A DNA stretch of 64,000 nucleotides, taken from contig JANTQF010000119.1 in the NCBI GenBank assembly GCA_032988165.1, positions 38,462-102,461 on the forward strand, given 5' to 3'. The DNA is from Emmonsiellopsis sp. PD_33 (lineage: Eukaryota; Ascomycota; Eurotiomycetes; Onygenales; Ajellomycetaceae). Both the position numbers and the translations under genes were made by a program. Shown here piece after piece: positions 10,487 to 21,115 of the stretch. Position 1 is the first letter of the stretch. Each line of letters begins with the position of its first letter. The notes below the pieces were generated by a model. It was not told the origin of the DNA, searched no databases, and was given only the letters and a program-made list of their open reading frames with translations.

Positions 10487-12682
10487 TTAGGAGGGGTGGG
10501 TGGGTGGGTAGGGGTAGGAGAAAGAAAGAGAACAAAAACAAACATTCTTATCCAGCTGTTCCTTTGCTCGGGGCTTGTGTTCGAAGACGATTGGTTTCTC
10601 GTTTTCATTCTCCATCTCCATCTCCATCTGCGCTTTCTCGGTCTTGTCGTTAAGATCTTCTTTCAGAGCCTGGGCTAGGTCGTTGATGGCGGGTTGGGGT
10701 TGAGGTTGATGTTTTTCGAGACGGGGTTTCTCTTTCATGTATAGCATCTACTCCGCCAGTTAGTGAAGTTAGCAAAAAAAGGGGGTAGAATGAATACAAA
10801 CCTCATCATCATCATCATAATCATCATAATCCCCTCCATCCTCCTCCTTATTCTCCCCTCCCACCACCCCACTCTCCTTCTCCTTTTCCTTCTCCTTCTC
10901 CTTCTCCTTCTCCTTCTCCTTCACCATCCCCATCCCCATCCCCATCTCCCCCTCCCCCTCCTTCATCCTCACCCTCTCCTCCTCCGCCCACTCCCACTCC
11001 CTCAGCTTCCTCTCATACACCGCCTCCATCTCCCTCGTAATCCGCTCGACCTCCTCCTGTATCTCCTTTCGATCCTCCCGCGGCTCCCGGTTCGCCGCCA
11101 AATTACTAGGGTCAACCGACAGCGCGCTTCTCCGCTCCATCGCCACGGTATACGCGATAATATGCGTCGCTGATCTGGGTAGCTTCTCAGGGCGTCTGTT
11201 GGTCTGTTCTTGTTTTTTCTTAACCGCGCCGTGGGAAGATAGGCGCAGGCCATGCTTCTCAGCAGGATCGTCCATCTCCATACGCTGTCTCAGCCCGGCC
11301 ATCAGCGCGCGGCGGGACGTGTCGGTGTCGCGAGAGTACTCCCAGTTCGACGGGCCGGGGACGTCGAAGTTGATATTAACGTTGTTCCCGGGGTTAGTAG
11401 CTGCGCGAGGACGTTTTCTAGTGGTGTTCTCATTGAAGTCTAGCATGACGTCGCTCAGGGTGCGGAGGAGGGAGTAGCGGTCGTCGGAGATGCGGGTGGG
11501 GGGATCGTGGGCGGTGAACATGCTGGCGACGTCGCAGAAGAGGTCGACGGCTTCGGTGCTGCGGGCGTTCATGAGCCAGCGGGCGATGTTGAGGAGGGTG
11601 TCGATGACGTCTCCTGAGCCGGCTTTGCATTTGGATAGGTCGAGTTTGTACTTGAGGATGTCTTGCGTGGTTCGGGAGGAGGGGGGTTCCGGGATGGGGG
11701 GGTCGTTTGGTTTTTTGTGCTGGATGGGAGTCTTTCCGCCGTCCATCTCGTCAGGTTGGGTTGTCTTTGCTGGAGGGTCGTCGGGAAGCAGCTTCTTGCA
11801 AACATCCAGTCTGGTCATTCTCAAGCTCAGCATGGCCATTTTGCTTTCGTCGGCTTTATCATCGGGAACGAACTCATCTAGACATATGTTAGCACTCAGC
11901 CGTAAATGGAAGAGTTAGACCTCACCCTGTTCATCCAGAAGCGTCCGACAGCTAATATCAGTTTCAAACTCCTTAAATCTCTTGTAGGCCTTGGTAAGCG
12001 ATCTTATCCCGGGCCCGTACTCTGCCAGGTCGAATGTCTTCCACTCAATCACCAGACCGCCATTCCCCTCGCGTAGAGGCGCGACCAGTTTGCGAAGAAG
12101 CTTGATCTCGGCCAGCAGCTGCTGCTTGTCCACAGCGCGGGGGGCGTTGGAGACGGGATTGCAAGCGCGTTCGATCTCGCGACGGAGGTATCTCTCGGCC
12201 AGCCAGGCCTGCATCTGCAGCTGGGAGCGCTCGAAGGACTTGCATGGCTCCAGCAGGAGACGCAGGAAATGGCGAAAGGTGCCCGGGGCGGTGTCTCTGG
12301 TGAGCTTGTGCATCAGGGCGGGGGCGTGCACCATCCAGGCCCTGGGGTTGAACTCTCTGTCGAAGGCGATGATCTTCCTGGCCAGACGGGGGATGCGCGG
12401 GTTCTGGGGGGATTCGTCGTCGTCGTCGTCGGACAGCGGGGGGGTGTTGCCGTCGCTGAAGAGCAGGGAAAAGTCCTCGTCGCCGGGCGGGAGCTCGAAG
12501 GGGCGCGGGTTGGGGTTGGGGATAGGGCGGTTGATGGGGTAGTGCAGGGAGCTGCGAGCGGGCGGCGAGGGGACGGGGACGAGGGGCTGGACGAGGAGGT
12601 CGTTGTTGTGCAGATAGCGGCGGGACAGGCCGGGGGGCGTCTTGAGGAACGGCACCTCGTCGCAGTCGAACCAGCTGGACAT
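10487..12682 (-). CDS. Unrecognised repeat-rich hypothetical protein, 697 aa
   Basis: Exons 11926-12682, 10802-11877 and 10487-10747, with introns of 48 and 54 nt; frames close exactly. The start is the ATG at 12682 (MSSWFDCDEVPFLKTPPGL). The N-terminal 250 residues look structured after a Pro-rich linker and poly-Asp: an Arg/Leu-rich helical segment (about 105-250) includes HKLTRDTAPGTFRHFLRLL and WLAERYLRREIERAC. The middle is charged. Residues ~560-600 hold low-complexity GMGMGM and (KE)n runs encoded by a CTTCTC microsatellite (about 10876-10922), then poly-Asp. The last exon has (ME)n and NENE runs. No catalytic motif or named domain is seen. Whether the final exon ends at this stop or splices again near its end cannot be decided from sequence. 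Probably lineage-restricted. Confidence 0.7.
10876..10922. repeat. Coding CTTCTC-type microsatellite
   Basis: Tandem hexanucleotide-like array inside exon 2 of the 697-aa gene; it encodes a Lys-Glu dipeptide run on the minus strand. It is a likely site of length variation between strains. Confidence 0.8.
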
Positions 12683-13842
12683 GATGGTATAGGGAGGATA
12701 GGGGATAGGGGATGGGGATAGGGGAGGGGATGATAGGATACCCTCCTCGACTTATATAGGAGAGCAGTCTAGCATAACACAGAGAGACAATGTCTGCAGA
12801 GAAAGAGAAGAGAAGAGAAGACAAGAGAAGAGAGAGAATGGCCATGTCCGTCTTTGTAGCCAGCGCAACAAGTGAATCACAATGCAGTGCGGCAGACAAC
12901 GACATAAGCGGGTGTCCAGGGGAGTGTATTCATGCTGTGGTGCAGAGGATAAAGAGATGGAAATGGTGTACATCTGATGATATTGAATTGATTCAATATC
13001 AGTGAATACTAAAACCACAGAATATCAGGAGTTGCAATAAACAAGAATATGGATAGTTGAGAGAGGAAGATGATAGTATATCCGGCAGCATCAGAGAATC
13101 CAGCTCCAACTAAATAACCAGTCAAGAGAAACCCTTGAACTAAATAGTCAATATTGAATACGCAGATCAGCCGCAGCCGATATACAGGGCGTATCCGAAT
13201 GCATCTTCTTTTCTTCTTTTCTTCTTTTCTTCTTTTCTTTTGCTGGTAACTCTGCCCTGCGCCACCGCGAACCGCGTATTCTATTTATTCTCTTCCTGTG
13301 CAGTCTCCACCAATTAACTAACTAGTTATTTAACTATTCAACAGCTGTGAGTGGAGATCTCATATTATCAAGAGAGAAGACAGAGAGTCGAATGTAGTCT
13401 GGAGAGGAATACGACTGTGGATTGAATAGATTAGATATTTAGTTTAAATGTAGTATTAGCTCAGATAGCCAGATTAAACAGTATTCCGTGTCTGGCTGCA
13501 GAAGTGAGACATGCTAGCTGTAGTCAGCTATTTAAACTATCGGATGGGATGGTTAAATAAATATCTGCATCCTCTTTGTATTTTATTCTCTCCAGTCCCT
13601 CGTTGTGCTTCTATTTCTATTTATATTCCTTGTTTATGCTTTGTGCTCTCCCTCTCCTCTCCTCTCCTCTTCTTCTTCTCCAATCTACACTCTCCCACCA
13701 GCTGAGAACCACCTCCCTCTCCCCCCTCGAGTACTTTCAACGGGATATACGGCTGTGCATGACTGGATATATCTGTGGCTGTTGCACCGCTGCTCTCGTC
13801 TCACCGTGCCTGTCCTGATCGATCGCCTCGAGCACCGCCAGC
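12683..13842. other. Intergenic, divergent promoter region
   Basis: 1160 bp between divergent start codons, with a perfect 8-mer array at 13205-13236. No additional gene recognised. Confidence 0.65.
13205..13236. repeat. (CTTCTTTT)4 tandem array
   Basis: Four perfect octamers followed by CTTTT; a pyrimidine tract about 600 bp upstream of the CAF120-like start codon. Confidence 0.9.
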
Positions 13843-16800
13843 ATGGGCCGGTTTCGTGGTAAGTGAGCTTCTCTGTTTATCTTCTGTCTTCTGTCTATCT
13901 ATCTATTCTGTCTGTCTATCTATCTGTGCCAAGTACTCGATTACGTCTCTAACCTCCGGCCATGCCGCCATAGTCTTCTCCTTCATCTCCGCCGGGCGAG
14001 GCCTCTCCAAAAACGATAATACCAGCAATACCAACGATAATGCTGCCCCCTCTCCCTCCCTCTTCTCCCGCCATCGCAACTCCGCCCCCTCTCCCGCCGT
14101 CGACCCGCCCTCGCAGATGCTGAGGAAACAGGAGCCTGCGTCGGCCATGTTGACGCAGCCTCCCGCCAACCCCGCGTCCGATGCCATCCCGGAGCTGGAG
14201 CCCATCTTCACCTTCCTAAGCGCCCAGTCGAACAAGCTCTACCAGGAAGGGTACTTTTTAAAACTGAACGATCTGGACACCAGTATGTATTTATCCATGC
14301 GCCTCATGGTTATTTGCTAATTCGCCCTTTCTCGATAGGCGGCCGGCCGTACCAGGATAGACAATGGACAGACTGCTTTGCACAGCTGATCGGCACGGTG
14401 CTCTCCCTGTGGGACTCGGCGGCGCTGGATGCTGCCGGCCCAGACGGCGAGGTCAAGCCCACGTTTATCAATCTGGCCGACGCTTCCATAAAAATGGTAT
14501 TTATTCGTATATACATACCAAGTGTGTCGAGGCTGATGGTGCGCCCAGATTGAAACCCTACCCACGCGGAATCAAGGAAGCAGGCCTCTCCATAATGTCC
14601 TCAGTGTCTCAACCGCCGGCAAGAACCGCTATCTCCTCCACTTCTCCTCCTTGCATTCCCTGACACAATGGACCGCCGCCATTCGATTGGCCATGTTCGA
14701 AAACACCCTCCTCCAAGAATCATACACCGGCGCGCTTATTGCCGGCAAAGGGAAGACCCTGAATAGTATCAGAACCATCTTAGAAAGGACGAGATTTGTA
14801 TACGAAGACTGGGCCCGCGTCAGGTTCGGTCCCGGCACGCCATGGAAACGATGTTGGTGTGTCATCTCTCCGCCGGACGAGAAGGAGTTCCAGAAGATGA
14901 TGAAGGCGCAAAAGAAGAAGTCGGTGTACGATCGAACTGCCCCTTTGTTACAGGGAAGTATCAAATTCTACGAATCCAAAAAGACGAAAAAGGTCAAACC
15001 CATCGCTACCATCACAGACGCCTACTCTGCATTCGCCATCTACCCTCAGTCTCGACCGCTGATCGACCAGTCAACGTTGGTAAAGGTCGAGGGCAAAGTG
15101 ACAATACACACCCAGCAAGAGTCGACCGCCGAAGGATTCGTTTTTGTTTTGCCAGAGGTCCACCCCGGAGTGTCTGGCTTTGAGATGATGCTCCGCTGGC
15201 TGTTCCCCGTCTTTGATACCTATGGGCTCTACGGCCGACCTACGCGACTCATTGCGGACACGATCAGCACCCGTAGCTTGATGTTCGCCCTCCCCAAGCA
15301 CAAGCGATCCGGATACCTTGACATTCTTGACGTGACAGCCCTGATCCATACTGAGGGGAGCAATAACTGGGGCGAACGAGAGTGGCGGAAAGCTTTGAAA
15401 GAAGCTACCGCCAAACGCATGTCAACAAATGGTAATAGTCGCGAGAGCAGCGTCACTGGGAGCGGACGGCTCAATCGAAGCAGTCTGCCGTCGCGGAGCG
15501 GCACCTCCTTGCGGTTTGCAACCGACGCTCCAAGCTCCGCTCCTACTGGTAGACCCGAATACAACCGTTCCTCGGACGCCATTTATTCAATGACCTCCAA
15601 GCCTGGACCAGGTGGTACCACCGGAAACGGGTCAACTTATGATCGGCCTGTTCGTACTAACTCTAACGGTACTCTGGGATATAGAAATTACCGTGGACAG
15701 GCAACCCCCCCATCGAGGTCTTCTCTGGAAAGAGGTTTACCTGAGGAAGATGAGCAGACACATGAGCCACCAGTCCGTAACAACTCCCAATATGACGGCG
15801 GATATGGACCCGATCGGCCTATCTACAGGAGGAGTTCGAAGAGCGACCACGACCCTTACATGACGCAGGAACACCAGGCTATTAAAAATGCTTTCCAACA
15901 AAATCCCGCCCCCGCACCCGTCGCCGCGCCGCCCGCTTTTCGACACGACCCTAGGAGTTTGCCCGCGATCCGGCCCCAACCATCCCCAGAACTCCACAAG
16001 GCAGGGAACCGCCTGTCATACGGTACACTGTCCCAGGTGGTAGATATAAACAGCGCGAAGGGAATGGCCGCCGCCGGAGCTTCAGCGGCGTGGAACGACA
16101 AAAGGCCGGCGGAGTCGAATGATCAAGGTCAGCGAGGAGTAGACGAGAGCGATGGTGACCCCGAGAGTGGCCGTACTAACACACATTTTGCATCTGAAAG
16201 CCCAAGCCCAATAACACCGGACACTCCAAAGCCGTACCTGCAAAACGCTCCGCATACTACAGTTGATAGTCCGCCCCCCTCTCGCCCTACTTCCCTTGAC
16301 CAACATCCTGCTGCCGTTTTTCAACTCAACAACCGTAAATCTCTTACTCGGAAGCCAGTCCCGTACCGAACCTACGACACCGAAAGCCATAGCTCCGACA
16401 GAACTTCAAGTTTAGGCAGCCTTCGTAATGCGATTGATGTCGATGCTCTGGACCGTGTCATGGCTCGTGGGCGATCCCCTTCTCCACCCCTGGCAAACAT
16501 CCAAGACGAGGAAAGCATATACGATCAAAGCTCGGTGGCCTCGCCCGACTATGCTAGCTCTCACAAGTCCTCGGTCTCAAGGCGGTCTGAAAAGTCCGTA
16601 TATCGGCCAAGAATGGGTGTTAAGAAAGTGGTTGGAACTGAGGAACCAACGGTGTCTGAGGTGGTAATCGGTGACGCCCGTTATCAACCTGCAGCTCCGT
16701 CTTCTCAGCCGGCCAATCCAGACATACCCGTTGTTGATTTTGGACCAACTCACGCTCTTAACCCTACAACGCGACGGCCTAGCTCCTCAGACACCCTTAC

Positions 16801-17815
16801 TCTCTTAACCCACAACCGGATGCCATCGGATGCTACCATTGGCCAGAACGAGAGGAAAGGTTCCCCTGGCAAAACCAATCATGCGAATGGAAGTGACCCT
16901 CATCTCCCCAAAACCCCACCAAGCGATGAACGTCGACGTAGTATGATTTGGCAGCCTGGGATTGTCAGTGGACGAGCAAGTCCCGGACCACGCATTACAC
17001 CAGAACAATTCGTCCAGCAAAGAGTGGAAGCCAACCGAGTTCCCTCGCATCAACGCGTTCAATCGGGGACTACCCCGCCTCCAAGACCAGCATCGGGCGA
17101 TTGGACTAACTACGCGCGCCAACAGTCAATGAAGCAAGATATGCCGGCGCGCCCGCACTCTCGAGGCGCGAGCATTATGTTGGCCCAGTCTGGAACCACT
17201 CCGCCCTCGAGACCCTCGTCTGGAGATTGGACAAATACCGCACGGATGATGAGGGAAATGCCCCCACGACCAAACTCCCGTGGCGCCAGTACGATGCTCG
17301 GCCAGAACGACATTAGTTCTCACCTCTCCGCGCGGGAACAAGAGCATCTCGCCCGAGTAACCGGATCATCATTCTTCAACATGAGCAGCGAAACCCACAA
17401 CCAGCCACCTCCAGTCGTCGGATCCAGTCTCGTAAGCGCCATTGACGCCAGAGAGCGAGAGAAGAAGGCAATGAAAGAGGGTGTAAGCGGGCAAATGGTG
17501 CAACAAGCCATTGCCCAACGTCAGTATCAAGCACAAGCACAGATGCAGCCACCGCCTCCGCAATACCAATACCAATCGCAATATCCAAACCCATCCCAGT
17601 CCCAGACGCACTTCATCCCACAACATCAACAAACCCACTCCGGTTCTTCTGGCTATCTCCCCGCACCACAGCAACAACAACAACAGCCACAGCACCACCA
17701 TCAGCAGTCATGGTCAAGCCGTCAACAGCAGCAGCAGCCACAGCCACAGCAAATACCTCCACCATCTGGAACTGGGTATCGACCGAATCCTTACTACCAG
17801 CCACCTCTCAGATAA
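13843..17815 (+). CDS. CAF120: PH-domain protein of the Caf120/Skg3 family (CCR4-NOT-associated)
   Basis: Exons 13843-13858 (16-nt first exon encoding MGRFR), 13974-14282, 14339-14496 and 14549-17815 give 1249 aa. The tiny first exon is supported by phase: 16 nt plus acceptor phase 2 restores the frame. Residues ~75-390 are the conserved N-terminal region: QSNKLYQEGYFLKLND, GRPYQDRQWTDCFAQLIGTVLSLWD (pleckstrin-homology-like core), then a second PH-like segment with VYEDWARVRFGPGTPWKRCWCVI and GSIKFYESKK. This architecture matches yeast Caf120 (CCR4-NOT-associated) and Skg3. The remaining ~850 residues are disordered: Ser/Pro-rich, a two-unit tandem repeat (17063-17305), and a Gln-rich tail (poly-CAG/CAA, 17660-17760). 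It probably acts in mRNA regulation or at bud/hyphal sites, but function here is inferred only from family. Confidence 0.88.
17063..17305 (+). repeat. In-frame tandem repeat (42 + 39 codons) in the CAF120-like gene
   Basis: Unit 1 (17063-17188) and unit 2 (17189-17305) both read SGTTPPxRPxSGDWTNxAR, then DMPARPHSRGAS or EMPPRPNSRGAS, ending MLxQ. They are clearly duplicated and have since diverged. Confidence 0.9.
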
Positions 17816-18011
17816 TAATCCGGCGGTACATACTACCCCTTTGTTGCTTCTCATTTCCTTTCCTTTCCTTTTCTTTCCAGCGAGACAGACCCACAGCAAG
17901 CAAGGAACCATAGAATCGGATCTCTTCTCAGCCAGCTAGCTAGCTATAAAAGATGATGACTTTTCGTTTTTTTCTTTTCGTTTCCGTTTCTGTTTCCAAA
18001 CTACATGCTCA

Positions 18012-18041
18012 TTTCCTTTCCTTTCCTTTCCTTTCCTTTCC
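18012..18041. repeat. (TTTCC)6 array
   Basis: Six perfect pentamers about 200 bp past the CAF120-like stop codon. Confidence 0.9.
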
Positions 18042-18208
18042 TCTCCTTAAGCTGAGCCTGCATACAGACGGTCCTTGCATATCATCATCATCATCAATGT
18101 TATCATCCTCACCGGTCTTCCATTCTTCCTTTACAGCTTAACTGCTTTACTTTCCTATCATTGCATTTAAGGGGTTTGCTCTCTTTCTTTATTCCTTTAC
18201 CTGCATGC

Positions 18209-18214
<6 letters not shown>

Positions 18215-18246
<32 letters not shown>
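18215..18246. repeat. (TC)16 dinucleotide microsatellite
   Basis: Sixteen uninterrupted TC units. Confidence 0.9.
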
Positions 18247-18250
<4 letters not shown>

Positions 18251-19095
18251 TCTGCATTAGTATTTCCTTATCCTTGCTATTCATTGTTTTTCCTACTGTG
18301 CAAGATCCTTCTCCTATGTTCTTTCTTCTCTATTCTGATATATTTTGTTTTAGTTTTGTTTGATTAGTATTAGGTATTCTATTATTAATATTGCTATTAA
18401 TATCATCATCATCACATTCTGATTTTTTATTTATACAACATAAAAATAACTGCATCACATAACATGACATACCATAATCAGGGCCTGGTGGTAGTGTATG
18501 TATGTAGTTAGTGATAATAATAGAACAGAACATACAATCAAACCAAACTAAAAATGGAAAGAAAGAAATGGAAAAAAAGAAAGAAGGAAAGAAAGATAAA
18601 AGACAGAATAAATTAATAAATTCTGTAAATAGATCTAAACACCATACAGTACATACATAACAGTAAGTACATACATAACATGAAACTAACTAACTAACTA
18701 ACCATCAAACGCCGTATTTCATTCCGTAGAGTGTGGGTACACAGGTAAATAGATAGCATGGGAGCAGGTGTAGAGTGTAGATAGATAGCTAAGGACCTGT
18801 TTCTTTTTCTTTTTCTTTTTATTTTTCTTTTTTCTTTCTTTCTTTCCTTCTTTCTAGTTTTCTACTATCCATCATCTGCCTGCTCCCTGATCAAATCAAA
18901 GAAATACTGTGAGATGTGAGGTGAAAAAGGGGGAATAGACAGAGTAGAGCAGAGAAAAGGAAAGGAAAAGGCGGAATGAGTTGGAATCCAAAAAAAAAAA
19001 TAGAGACACTGCCGATTGGATGGAGGGGTTATATGGTTCTAAAAAAAAGAAAAAAAAAACAAGAGACAGACAGACAGTTAAAAACAAAAATCAAA

Positions 19096-20508
19096 TCAAC
19101 TCTTATGCAACTTCTTCACCCTTGCCGCTCCCTCATACACCGCCCTATCAACCGCAGCAGCAACCGTCAACGTCCCCCCAATAATCGCACAGACACCCGT
19201 CAGAAAACCCGAGAACGATTTCGTGCGCGCCTCGCGGTTGATAACCTTCATTGGTGAGATGTCGTAGTTGAAAAAGACGCCCGGGATGCCTCCCTGCGAG
19301 TGGAGGCGCTCCTTGTGGCCCTCCGCGGCGTCGTTGCCGCCGTCGATCGAGCGCTTGTGCGAGGTTACGGAGTACTGGTGCGTCTCGATGCTGCCGGAGC
19401 CGATGTGCACGCCTTGTTTGCCCAGCGGGGCGTCGCCGGCGGCGGCGGAGTGGACGGCGCTGGAGAAGGAGGCGTCCCAGCCTAGGGGGAGGTAGGAGGT
19501 GGAGACGACTTTGACGAAGTACATGAAGTTGTATCTTGGTTCTGTTGTCTTTTGGGACGTGTCGTCGAGGGGGTTGGTGTGGTGGTGGTCCGTCCACTTC
19601 CAGCGGCTGGAGAGGTCGTCGGGCAGCTGGGGGCCGAAGCGGAGCTGGTGGATCTGATGCTCCATGGTGTGCGGGACGGGAGTGTGGTAGTAATTATCTA
19701 GATCGTGGGCGTGGACGTGCCCGTTTGTAAAGCTGCGGCCGGGCGCGATGTGGAAGTTTCCAATGACCTTGTTCACGCGGAGGACGCCCTCAATGCGGCA
19801 TCCTTCTTTCCGCTGCGCGTCGAGGTTGGCGCCGTATCCTTCTCTTTCGCATTGCTCGACGTGGTCTCCTCGGCCGAATGCCCAGCTCTTCGCGGCGTAT
19901 GCGTCCCGTACCTCGTCGCAGGTGTTGCAGCATCCTTCTTTCTTCGCATTCGGTGGTGAGGGTGCCCCGTAGCATGCACCGCAGTAATCTGGGTCGAGAT
20001 GGCGGGCATTCTGGGTTGAGGGGTGTCTACAAGTGAGGTTGTGTTAGCGGTTTGTTCAGTTTAGAAAATAGTAGTACGTACAAGTCTAAAGCGGTAACAT
20101 CGAGGGTACGTCCACCCTCCGAGGCTGGGCCTAGCCGGACCTTGCTGATACCGTGAACAACACCCGTCTGCTGTTCGCCGGATACATCCATCACATCGAG
20201 AGTGAGGAGTTCACAGGGCAGTTTTGGGAACGTCATGTTCAGGTGGATTTCCATTCTCTCGCCTGCCGCCACGGCTTAGTGAAGGTTATTTGTGAGTCTG
20301 AAGACAAGCCCATACCTCTCCCCTTGTCTACAATCAGCTCTGGTAATACCACCACCCGCCTATACTCCGTCCATTCCCCCCAGATGAGGAAGAGTATGAC
20401 GAGCAGCGAGGTGATTGTGACCACGCCTCCCGATCTTGTCCGTATCCGCGCATCTTCCACGGTCTTCGTAAAGGCGTCCAGCCGCGCAAATCGGGACTTG
20501 GGAGCCAT
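19096..20508 (-). CDS. ERV46: COPII vesicle cargo receptor Erv46 (ERGIC3-type)
   Basis: Exons 20316-20508, 20082-20262 and 19096-20026 give 434 aa. Start MAPKSRFARLDAFTKTVEDA is the classic Erv46 N-terminus, followed by TM1 (VVTITSLLVILFLIWGEW, ~30-48). The luminal domain has ERMEIHLNMTFPKLPCELL and a cysteine cluster (YCGACYGA ... GCCNTCDEV). It ends with TM2 (GFLTGVCAIIGGTLTVAAA) before a short cytosolic tail KKLHKS. Erv46 pairs with Erv41 and cycles between ER and Golgi, retrieving ER residents. Introns of 53 and 55 nt are canonical. The start ATG is the first in frame after upstream noncoding sequence. Confidence 0.95.
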
Positions 20509-21115
20509 TGCGGTTTGCTCGAGGGGTGGAAGCGAGCGGCGATCTAGATGATGCCGCAAGACCTCAGCGTTGAGGATTGACTGCGTCACCAACGGCGCAT
20601 TCGGGAGGACTGCGCGCAACCGAGTATCAATCTCCGAGATATATCAAGAGAAAACGTCGAGATGTCGTTCCTTGTCGGCGGAAAGGACACCTTGAGGTCA
20701 GGCGACGGCGCTGATTGGACGGATCTTTCTTGCCAGCTATCCCGAACAGACGCGTCACGTGCCGCGCTTGTCGCGCGTGCCGGCGCCAACTAGCCGCGGT
20801 GAGGCTCTTTCCGTTTCCGCCAAAGCCGCGTCCAAGGCAGCAAAACCAGTCATCTCGACGTCAATCTCTGCCTCACGCCGCGTGCTGCCTGTCCGCCGCC
20901 AGACACGCCGCTCTCGCCCCGCCATTCACTTGCATGGGCTCGCGAGCCGTATTTCTTGTTGCCCGATCCTCTTCTTTGACCCCTTCGTGTTTCCAAACGT
21001 CGCCACCCTTGCCCGACTCCCGCTGCATGCAGCCAACAAGCTCCCTTGAGGGGTGAGATCTGTTTGCTCCTGCTCGCCCACCGCTTGTCTGTCCCTCTCC
21101 ACCGCGCTGCTAGAC
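20509..21115. other. Intergenic, divergent promoter of ERV46 and MEX67
   Basis: 607 bp between start codons. It includes a CACGTG E-box-type site at 20756-20761. No other gene supported. Confidence 0.6.

Larger units (their letters stand above)
17816..19095. other. Intergenic between convergent genes, simple-sequence rich
   Basis: 1280 bp of 3' flanks with pyrimidine tracts, (TTTCC)6, (TC)16, ATC and CTAA short arrays and A-rich runs. No gene recognised. Confidence 0.7.

Noticed and set aside
12045..12905. 286-codon minus-strand frame rich in Pro and Arg
   Set aside because: It overlaps the first exon of the 697-aa gene in another frame and is a GC-composition shadow.
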